Source: Paraburkholderia kururiensis
GTDB taxonomy: Bacteria > Pseudomonadota > Gammaproteobacteria > Burkholderiales > Burkholderiaceae
Direction: 5' to 3'
DNA: 64,000 nucleotides
Assembly (NCBI RefSeq): GCF_034424375.1
Contig: NZ_CP139965.1
Span: 6,448,001 to 6,512,000, forward strand
The notes below the pieces were generated by a model. It was not told the DNA's origin. It ran no database searches and worked only from the letters and a program-made list of their open reading frames with translations. The position numbers and the translations under genes were made by a program. Below, piece after piece: positions 8,118 through 14,696 of this stretch; the stretch's first letter is position 1, and the number at the start of each line of letters is the position of its first letter.

Positions 8118-10034
8118 GTGGGCAAGACATTAGAGGCAGGTCAATCGGTAGAACAGGTAGGGGGAAGCGCAGCGCTTCCGGTCGTCCCGGCAATTCCGGG
8201 TTTCGCCATCGACGGAAACCGCCCGGCCACGCGCCGCCGTTTCCTCGCCGGGCTCTTCGCCGGTGCCGGCAGCCTCGCGCTGGCGGCCTGCGGTGGTGGT
8301 GGCGGCACGTCGGCAGGCAGCGGTGCGTCGGCCACCAACGCGTCGATGTCGCAGCGCATCGCAGCCGCCACGCCCAGCGAGTCGTCCTCGGGCACCACGG
8401 TGCCGCCCGCGGCCTCGATCATCGACGGCAACGGTGTGGCCTGGACGCTCTCGAACGGCGCCGTGCTGCGCGCGGGCGCCAACACCGGCTGCCCCGTCGC
8501 GGCCACCGTCGTGCTCTATTACAACCGCACGATCTACGCGGCGAACGCGTCGGGCGCGTGGTACATCAACGTCAACAACGTATGGCAGGCGTCGAACGAT
8601 CCGCGCGAATCGGCATCGGGCACGGTCGTGCCGACCAACGCGGCCTCGATCACCGACGGCAACGGCGTGAGCTGGACCTGGAACGGCGGGGCGGTGCTGC
8701 GTGCCGGCGTGAACACGGGTTGCCCGGTGCTCGCCTCGTGGATCCTGTACTGGAACCACACCATCTACGCCTGGGACGCCTCCGGCCTCTGGTACGTGAA
8801 CCGCAACAGCGCGTGGGTTGCCTCCTACGACCCGCGCGAATCCGCCTCGGGCACGACCGTGCCTCCTCAACGCGCCATCACGGACGGCAACAGCGTGCCC
8901 TGGACCGTTGCCAGCGGCGCGGTGCTGCGCAACGGCGCGAACACTGGTTGCCCGGTTGCGGCGTCGCTGCTGCTGTACTGGAACCATACGATCTACGCAG
9001 CCGACGCGAGCGGCCACTGGTACATCAACCAGAACAACGCATGGAATGCCACCACCGACCCGCGCAACGCCTCAACCGTCGCGGCCGCCGCCGTGGCCCC
9101 CGGCCCCATCTTCTTCGGCATGAACGGCCACATGGCGTGGACCTCGGGCGTGTACGCATCGATGACGGCCGCGCAGCAGGTCTCCATCCTCAAGGACCTG
9201 GGCGTGACGAACTATCGTGCGGACGTCGCAGATGCCGGCATGGCGAAGACGGTCGCCAACGCGCTGAACGGCGCGTTCAAGGGCAGCGGCATCTCGATCC
9301 TGCCGTGCATCAACCCGATGAACTACAGCCTCACGGTGTCCGAAAGCACGGCGTACAGCTACGGGTACCAGCTCGCGCAATCCATCGCGCAGGTGCTGAA
9401 AGGGCTCGTCAGCTATATCGAATGCGGCAACGAACTCGATGCCACGGGGCTCATCAGCAACGGCGCGGGCAACTCGCCGTCGAACTACAACCCGTCGTAC
9501 TGGCCGGCGTTCCGCGGCATCATTCGCGGCATGATCGACGGCGTGAAGTCCGTGGATCCGAACATCAAGTGCGGCGTGAACGTGGGCGTGCCGCTCGCCT
9601 ACACCGCGCTGCAGATGCTCTGGAACGGCCAGACGCCCAACGGCTCGGCCACGCCGACCTCGGGCGCCACGCCCGTACGCTGGGACATCACGATGTTCCA
9701 CTGGTACGAAACCTCGGGCGACATCGTGCGCGCGGGCTCGCAGGGCCTCACCAACGTGCTGCAGATCCTGCAGACCTCGTTCGGCGTGCCGATCTGGATC
9801 ACCGAATGGGGCTACTACACGGGCGACACGTCGGCCAACCAGGCCGCTTACGTGAGCAATACGCTGCAGGAGTACTACTCGCTGCGCAGCACGTACAACC
9901 TGCAGTGCGTGATGATGTACGAACTCATCGACATGGGCGGCGGCGACGACTTCGGCGTGCTGCTTTCGGACGGCGTGACGAAGAAGTCGTCGTACGCGGC
10001 GTACAAGAACTTCACGGCGGCTCACGCGGTTTGA
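8118..10034 (+). CDS. Tat-exported lipoprotein with three ~76-aa repeats and a clan GH-A-like glycosidase domain
   Basis: 638 aa. A stop at 8103-8105 limits the start to GTG 8118 or later. A 37-residue leader is followed by a twin-arginine motif (TRRRFLAG) and lipobox LAAC with C58, so the mature protein should be a lipoprotein. Residues 88-163, 164-240 and 241-316 are three tandem repeats (see separate entries). Residues ~328-638 look like a (beta/alpha)8 glycoside hydrolase: ECGNELD gives a candidate acid/base E439 and ITEWGYY a candidate nucleophile E563, the clan GH-A pattern. Substrate unknown; an exopolysaccharide or envelope glycan is plausible. No transport or synthesis genes adjoin it. 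Confidence 0.82.
   Translation: MGKTLEAGQSVEQVGGSAALPVVPAIPGFAIDGNRPATRRRFLAGLFAGAGSLALAACGGGGGTSAGSGASATNASMSQRIAAATPSESSSGTTVPPAASIIDGNGVAWTLSNGAVLRAGANTGCPVAATVVLYYNRTIYAANASGAWYINVNNVWQASNDPRESASGTVVPTNAASITDGNGVSWTWNGGAVLRAGVNTGCPVLASWILYWNHTIYAWDASGLWYVNRNSAWVASYDPRESASGTTVPPQRAITDGNSVPWTVASGAVLRNGANTGCPVAASLLLYWNHTIYAADASGHWYINQNNAWNATTDPRNASTVAAAAVAPGPIFFGMNGHMAWTSGVYASMTAAQQVSILKDLGVTNYRADVADAGMAKTVANALNGAFKGSGISILPCINPMNYSLTVSESTAYSYGYQLAQSIAQVLKGLVSYIECGNELDATGLISNGAGNSPSNYNPSYWPAFRGIIRGMIDGVKSVDPNIKCGVNVGVPLAYTALQMLWNGQTPNGSATPTSGATPVRWDITMFHWYETSGDIVRAGSQGLTNVLQILQTSFGVPIWITEWGYYTGDTSANQAAYVSNTLQEYYSLRSTYNLQCVMMYELIDMGGGDDFGVLLSDGVTKKSSYAAYKNFTAAHAV
8379..8606 (+). repeat. Protein repeat 1 of 3 (residues 88-163)
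   Basis: First copy of a ~76-residue module in the glycosidase lipoprotein. Shared landmarks are SGTTVPP, (I/T)DGN, GAVLRAGANTGCPVA, a hydrophobic YYNRTIYA strand, an A-SG-WYIN element and a closing NDPR. One conserved cysteine per copy. Likely a surface-binding or carbohydrate-binding module. Confidence 0.8.
8607..8837 (+). repeat. Protein repeat 2 of 3 (residues 164-240)
   Basis: Second copy: SGTVVP, ITDGNGVSWTW, GAVLRAGVNTGCPVLA, YWNHTIYA, ASGLWYVN and a closing YDPR. Similarity extends over the whole module, so it is a true tandem duplication and not a short motif. Confidence 0.8.
8838..9065 (+). repeat. Protein repeat 3 of 3 (residues 241-316)
   Basis: Third copy: SGTTVPP, ITDGNSVPWTV, GAVLRNGANTGCPVAA, YWNHTIYAADASGHWYIN and a closing TDPR. 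It runs into a short Ala/Val linker before the catalytic domain. Confidence 0.8.
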
Positions 10035-10569
10035 GCCGGCGCGACGAGAGTTGACGCGGCCGGTTGCCGGTTTGCCGGTTGCCGCCCAGGCTGCCTGGGG
10101 GCTCCGGCAACGGCCGCGGCTTCGTTTCATTGGGGTTGCTCGGGCCTGGTGGGCGGACCGTTGCCGGTCCGCTAGCCAGCCCAATAGAACGCCGTTAGCA
10201 CGCCCCTACTTGCGACCCGGCTTGCGCGCCTGGTGCTCCGCTTCGGGGCGAGGCCGCAACTCGCTCCCATCGCATTCATTTCCCTCCGCTTCCCCTCCTC
10301 TGCTACGGCGCTTCATGCGCGCTGCCATCGAGAACGCCAGGTTTTTTCTCGCCGATGCACACGCCGGGAATAACCGCCGCGAAGCCGTGTTCACAGTTGC
10401 ATGAGCGCCTGTTGCCCGGCGCCTCATGTCCGACGCCATGCTGCCCGCGCAGGCGTCACGCTGCCCAACCTGAAAACGCGTCGCGGGAATAAAGCCCGAG
10501 TCGCCCGAGTTCTACCGGGCATGGCACCGAACACCGTCGTGACTTCATCCACTCATTAAGGATACCGAA
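10035..10569. other. Noncoding gap with a strong hairpin
   Basis: 535 bp between the glycosidase lipoprotein and the DUF4148 gene. It begins with three close GGTTGCC/GGTTTGCC direct repeats (about 10060-10085) and contains a perfect 8-bp stem-loop at 10153-10172. I see no credible gene; the open frames here lack start signals and family resemblance. Confidence 0.5.
10153..10172 (+). terminator. Stem-loop downstream of glycosidase gene
   Basis: GCGGACCG/CGGTCCGC perfect 8-bp stem with a TTGC loop, about 120 nt after the stop codon. No T-run follows, so termination is only possible, not clear. Confidence 0.3.
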
Positions 10570-10926
10570 ATGAAAACGCACTCTCTCATCGCCCTTGCAC
10601 TTGCCCTCTTCACCACTGCCGGCGTTGTCACGACAGCGTCCGCCGCAGAAAAGACGCGCGCAGAAGTACGCGCGGAACTGATCCAGGCCGAGCAGAACGG
10701 CCTGCGCTTCGTCACCGACGCCTCCTACCCCGACGTCGCACCGATCTACCAGCAGCAGGTCGCGCAAATGAACAGCCACGGCGACGCGAAGGTCGCTGGC
10801 AGCATGGGCGGCACGGTATCGGGATCGAGCGCCGCAGGCGTGCCGGATACCGCGATGAAAACGAAGATGCCGATGTCGGCGTGTGTGGGTCCGGTCAGCT
10901 TCTGCCAACTTTACTTCGGCAGCTGA
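10570..10926 (+). CDS. DUF4148 domain small secreted protein
   Basis: 118 aa with a Sec signal peptide (MKTHSLIALALALFTTAG, cleavage probably after ASA). The segment TRAEVRAELIQAEQNGLRF is the DUF4148 core, followed by a residue stretch with YQQQVAQ. Such proteins are abundant in Burkholderiaceae, are periplasmic and have no assigned biochemical role. AAGGAT lies just upstream of the ATG. Unlike the two copies at 33598-34534, it has a longer, Cys-containing C-terminus (C-x6-C), which may form a disulfide. Confidence 0.85.
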   Translation: MKTHSLIALALALFTTAGVVTTASAAEKTRAEVRAELIQAEQNGLRFVTDASYPDVAPIYQQQVAQMNSHGDAKVAGSMGGTVSGSSAAGVPDTAMKTKMPMSACVGPVSFCQLYFGS

Positions 10927-11016
10927 GCGAGCCGATGTGGGCCGCAGCACCTCAACGCGAACGGCGGCCGGCCACGTTTCGGGTCGGCGCGCCGCACAGC
11001 ACCGATGACGCAAAGC

Positions 11017-11045
11017 GCCACGCGCGGCGTTGAGCCTCGCGTGGC
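11017..11045. terminator. Hairpin between convergent DUF4148 and response regulator genes
   Basis: Perfect 8-bp stem GCCACGCG/CGCGTGGC with a 13-nt loop in the 128-bp gap between two converging genes. On the minus strand it is followed by GCTTTG. Probably a shared terminator. Confidence 0.4.
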
Positions 11046-11054
11046 ACGCACCGG

Positions 11055-12026
11055 TTACGACGACGCCAGCGTCGCCGCGCTCGTCTCGCGCCAGCGCGCG
11101 AACGTCATGACGCCGGGCTCCAGTGCCGCGGCGTCCAGCCGTATCCAGCCGTAAAACGCGCCTTCCCAGCCCGGAATGGGAACGGGCGTGACAAAGCGCG
11201 GCTCGATCAGTCCAGGCCGATACGCCTGCGACGGCCAGAACACCGGCATGCGGCGGCGCGTCTCCATGGCGTCGCGCAACGCTTGAGGACCGCCCTCGTC
11301 CGTGACGACCTCGCACTGGAACTGCCATTCGGACACGTCCCAGGCCAGAAAGACGCTCGGCGTGCCGGCCGCGTCGAACATCAGCACCGCGTTCTGCTCA
11401 GGCCGCCAGTAATACTCGACAATGCCCTCGCGCGCGGCGATCTCGCCCAGCACGGTCTGCGTGCGCGCGTCGCAATACGCGGCACCGACGTCGTGCACGC
11501 TGATGTATCCGCGCTGCGCGCAGTGCTTGCGCTTCGCCTGCTCGATGGCCGACGTGAGCTTGCGCGACATGCCGGCATCGGACTTCTTCAGATAGAAGTC
11601 GATCAAGCCGTCGTTGAAGGCGTCCACGGCGCGCGGCTCGTCGGCCGTGCCGGTGAGCAGCACCTTCGCGCACGCCATGCCGGAAAGCGCGGAGAGCAAC
11701 TCGATGCCGTCCATGCCCGGCATCTGGTAATCCACGACGATTGCCGCGATCTCTTCGAAGCGCGTCTTGTTATGCAGTGCGTCCTGACCGAACGCGTTGC
11801 CTCCTTTCTTTTCGAACTCGGAATAGGCCGCTCCCGAGAACCGCTCCTGCGGCGCTTCGTGCACACGCGAGGAGAGAAAGTCCAGTGCCGCCGCGGGATG
11901 CGTGAAAAAGCGGTTCAGGTGCCGGTCGGCGAAGATGCCCTGCAACGCGTGCAGGAAGTCGGCGCTGTCGTCCACGAAGACGACAGAGGTGGGATAGAAC
12001 AGCGGTTGTCTGGTGAAGAAGTTCAT
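11055..12026 (-). CDS. Atypical response regulator: receiver domain plus uncharacterised C-terminal domain
   Basis: 323 aa. The receiver keeps the acidic pair D19/D20 (VVFVDDS), phospho-acceptor D99 (VVDYQMPGMDG), T125 and K147/148, so it should be phosphorylated. Between the second and third strands there is an insertion of roughly 40 residues (about 52-92), unusual for CheY-like domains. Residues ~170-323 match no HTH, GGDEF or enzyme domain that I recognise and are rich in W/Y. It lies next to a thioesterase (divergent) and a multi-TM histidine kinase, which is the obvious cognate kinase. The organisation recalls LqsR/LqsS- and Phc-type fatty-acyl signal systems; that is inference. Confidence 0.8.
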   Translation of the reverse strand: MNFFTRQPLFYPTSVVFVDDSADFLHALQGIFADRHLNRFFTHPAAALDFLSSRVHEAPQERFSGAAYSEFEKKGGNAFGQDALHNKTRFEEIAAIVVDYQMPGMDGIELLSALSGMACAKVLLTGTADEPRAVDAFNDGLIDFYLKKSDAGMSRKLTSAIEQAKRKHCAQRGYISVHDVGAAYCDARTQTVLGEIAAREGIVEYYWRPEQNAVLMFDAAGTPSVFLAWDVSEWQFQCEVVTDEGGPQALRDAMETRRRMPVFWPSQAYRPGLIEPRFVTPVPIPGWEGAFYGWIRLDAAALEPGVMTFARWRETSAATLASS

Positions 12027-12381
12027 GCATGCCCCGATTGACGTAAATGTCCGCTCGACGTGCCTGTGAGCGCATGCAGGACCGCACGCATTGCCCCCGC
12101 CGGACGGACGTCACGGGGCGCGCAAGCCGGCGATGGTCGTTTTAGTACGCCGTTGCCGCCCAATGACGGATAAACCGCTCCGATTATCCGGCGGCTCCGT
12201 CGCCCGGCGCAACTCCCCATTCGACAGGGGTGTGCGCCATGCCGCGCGCGACGCCGTGGCCGCGCCATTCACGCCGCGTTCAGAAATTTTGACAGAGCTT
12301 TCGGAAGCCAGAATGGGGCGTTCCTCCATATGGAAGGAGCGCGCGGCTGCCGCCTGCAGCCTTCGTTTCAGGAGTTTCCCC
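12027..12381. other. Divergent promoter region, regulator/thioesterase
   Basis: 355 bp between the minus-strand response regulator start (12026) and the plus-strand thioesterase start (12382). An upstream in-frame extension of the thioesterase frame covers part of it but lacks a ribosome site. It contains an imperfect palindrome at 12321-12340. Confidence 0.5.
12321..12340. promoter_or_regulatory. Palindrome centred on CCATATGG, possible operator
   Basis: An imperfect dyad with a perfect TCCATATGGA core flanked by TTCC- and -AGGA arms, 42 bp upstream of the thioesterase ATG. It could bind a dimeric regulator controlling the divergent thioesterase and response regulator genes. Confidence 0.35.
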
Positions 12382-12879
12382 ATGCTGGTTCGAGACACGA
12401 TTCCCCCGGCCCTCACGCGCGGTATCGCGACGCTTTCGCCGGAAATGATGGAAGCCGGTCCCTGCAAGACCTTCCATCACGTCATCGACATTTACCTCAA
12501 GGACTCGAATGCCTTCCAGAACACCTACTTCGCACGCTATTTCGAGTGGCAAGGTGTGTGCCGCGAGCGCTGGTTCCACGAGTGCGTGCACAACAACCTG
12601 CTCGCCGCGGGCGGCGCCTTCGTCACCAAGCGCGCGCACCAGGAATACGTCGAGGAGACGTTCCCGTTTCAGCGGGTGGACTGCTACCTCAACACGTTCC
12701 AGGTACGGCAGTGCTCGGCGTATCTGCTGTTTCGCTTCTGCGTGGACGGGCGTCCCGTCTCGCTCGGCTATCAGCAGATTCTGTTCTCGGACACGAACAA
12801 GCGGATCCGGCGGTTTCCCGCCGGGATCATCGAACGCGTCAAGGAATATGAGCTGATCCTGCCGCCGCTCGCGAACTGA
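12382..12879 (+). CDS. Hot-dog fold acyl-CoA/acyl-ACP thioesterase family protein
   Basis: 165 aa, ATG at 12382 preceded by AGGAG with a 7-nt gap; longer in-frame starts have no such signal. The segment KDSNAFQNTYFARYFEWQGV matches the catalytic loop region of YbgC/4-hydroxybenzoyl-CoA-type thioesterases, with N in the position often occupied by D/N and the helix YFARYFEWQ. Expected reaction: hydrolysis of a fatty acyl or aryl thioester in the cytoplasm. Its place between a sensor kinase and an atypical response regulator suggests making or removing an acyl signal, but no synthase gene is present. Confidence 0.75.
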   Translation: MLVRDTIPPALTRGIATLSPEMMEAGPCKTFHHVIDIYLKDSNAFQNTYFARYFEWQGVCRERWFHECVHNNLLAAGGAFVTKRAHQEYVEETFPFQRVDCYLNTFQVRQCSAYLLFRFCVDGRPVSLGYQQILFSDTNKRIRRFPAGIIERVKEYELILPPLAN

Positions 12880-13004
12880 GGGCGCCGCCCGCTACGGCGT
12901 CAAGCATGGCGGCCTGAAAGCCCGAAGGTCCGAAGCCGGAAGGCGCAAAGGCATGAAGGCGGGAAGCTGTGGAGGCAATGACGGCATGAAGCTATGAAGC
13001 CGTC

Positions 13005-14462
13005 CTAGCCGGCATACCCCTGCCCCGTGCCCCAGCGCCGGGACCGCCCCGGCGGATCGTGCAGCGCGCGGTCCGCCGGGGAGCCCGGCTCCGGCAGGCG
13101 CAGCGTGAAGGTGGTGCGCTCGCCGGGCACCGATTCGCATTCGATCTCGCCGCCGAACACCTCGCAGACGCGCCGGCAAAACGCGAGCCCCATGCCGGCT
13201 CCGTTGCCGTGGCCCTTGGTGGAGAAGAACGGGTCGAAGATATGCGGCAGCACTTCAGGCGCGATGCCCGGCCCCGTGTCGCTGAAGCGCAGCACGCAAT
13301 AGCCGCCCTCGCGCATGGCGCTGATCTCGATCGTCCCCCTGCCCGCCTGCTGAATGGCGTGCAAGGCGTTCTTGAGCAGATTGAAGATCACGAAAATGAT
13401 CAGCGAATCCGAGCCGGAAAAGCGCAGCGACGGATCGATAGGCGTCACCACGACGCGCTCGCGGTCCGGGGCCGAAAACGGAAAGCGGTCGAGCGCCGCC
13501 TCGACGCACTCGCGAATGGCATGCGGCACGAAGCTGCGGCGGTCCAGCCGGTCGAGCGTGAACGATGCAAGCGACATCTCCACCACCGTGCTCGTGCTGT
13601 CCACCTGGCGTTGAATCGCCGAGGCCAGCGTGGGCAGCCGCTCAGACTGCCCCGGGTACAGTCCGTTCACGAGCAACTGGTGCTGCACGGCAAGCTGGTA
13701 GCCGCGCAGCAGTTCGGGCAACGCGGTGCCCAGTTCCTCGGCGTGCATGCCGATGGCCGCGAGCGGCGTGGCCACCTCGTGGGCAACGGTGGCCGCAATC
13801 AGATACGGCCGCATCAGCCCATGTCGCACGATGGTGACGGCCAGAATGCCGAGGCTCGCCGCGATGAACAGCACGCCCGGCGGATAGAACGGCCAGCCGT
13901 AGTTGACGGCGTAGTCCACGGCGGCAATCGAATAGAAAACCAGACTCACGAGGCTCAGATCGAGCAGCCGGCGCCGTGCGCGGGCGCGCGACTGGCTGCG
14001 CGCCGAGATCAGCAGCCATGCGCTGCGCATCGCGAGCAGCACCGTCTGCACGACGTGCACCGGATGCAGGCGCCCCGCGCGCGGGTAGTCGCCGAAGAAG
14101 AAGGTGCCGTAGCCCGAGATCACTTCGTCGGTGGCGAGCAGCAGGATGGCGAGCACGAACGAGACGCCATACGACGCGATGAGCACCGGCTGCTCCCCGC
14201 GCCGCGCCGCCACTTCCGTCACGAAGTGGTAGTACGTGGTGGGCAGGAACAGGATGAAGAAGTACCCGCATTTGACCAGCACGCCGGCCACTTCGGGGTT
14301 GGACGTCTGGAACAGGAACGCCCACGTGCCCTGCCAGGCGAACGTGGTGAGGCACATCAAGGCGAACGGCACCGAGAGGCGCGTCACGCCTTCGGTGAGC
14401 AGCACATAAAGCCCGAACCCCAGAAACAGAGCGGATACGAACGCAGGCAGGATGGAGTACAT
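13005..14462 (-). CDS. Multi-TM sensor histidine kinase (7TM-type N-terminus)
   Basis: 485 aa from ATG 14462 (MYSILPAFVSALFLGFGLYV); upstream in-frame ATGs exist but none has a clear ribosome site, so the start is uncertain. Residues 1-215 form six or seven membrane helices with little extracellular loop, as in HisKA_7TM or CqsS/LqsS-like sensors of hydrophobic signals. The H-box is AHEVATPLAAI (H228). The catalytic domain has N-box NLLKNALHAI, G1 DTGPGIAPE and G2 GNGAGMGLAF. There is no fused receiver. The likely partner is the regulator at 11055-12026. Confidence 0.85.
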   Translation of the reverse strand: MYSILPAFVSALFLGFGLYVLLTEGVTRLSVPFALMCLTTFAWQGTWAFLFQTSNPEVAGVLVKCGYFFILFLPTTYYHFVTEVAARRGEQPVLIASYGVSFVLAILLLATDEVISGYGTFFFGDYPRAGRLHPVHVVQTVLLAMRSAWLLISARSQSRARARRRLLDLSLVSLVFYSIAAVDYAVNYGWPFYPPGVLFIAASLGILAVTIVRHGLMRPYLIAATVAHEVATPLAAIGMHAEELGTALPELLRGYQLAVQHQLLVNGLYPGQSERLPTLASAIQRQVDSTSTVVEMSLASFTLDRLDRRSFVPHAIRECVEAALDRFPFSAPDRERVVVTPIDPSLRFSGSDSLIIFVIFNLLKNALHAIQQAGRGTIEISAMREGGYCVLRFSDTGPGIAPEVLPHIFDPFFSTKGHGNGAGMGLAFCRRVCEVFGGEIECESVPGERTTFTLRLPEPGSPADRALHDPPGRSRRWGTGQGYAG

Positions 14463-14696
14463 GTGTACCGTCGCGTTGTGCTTCTCGTGGGTGACGCAGT
14501 TTTGATGCCGGTACGCCCGCATGCCGGCGGCAGACGACATGGCCTGGGACATCGCCGCAAACGCAGTCGAAACACGACCGGCAAGCTCTGGCGCAGGCCA
14601 TTGTAAGTGAGCCGCCCGCCCGTCGTCGCGCCTTTTTGTGGTGTTCGGCGGCCTTTTGTGCAGGGGCGGCATGCCGCTTGCTCGCCCAGCCCTATC

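Noticed and set aside
8102..10054. 650-codon open frame overlapping the glycosidase lipoprotein in another frame
   Set aside because: His/Arg-rich composition with no recognisable domain; the overlapping frame has Tat signal, lipobox, repeats and an enzyme core.
10060..10200. Possible tRNA or structured RNA from repeated GGTTGCC elements
   Set aside because: No cloverleaf, T-loop consensus or CCA end could be drawn; only a simple hairpin is present.
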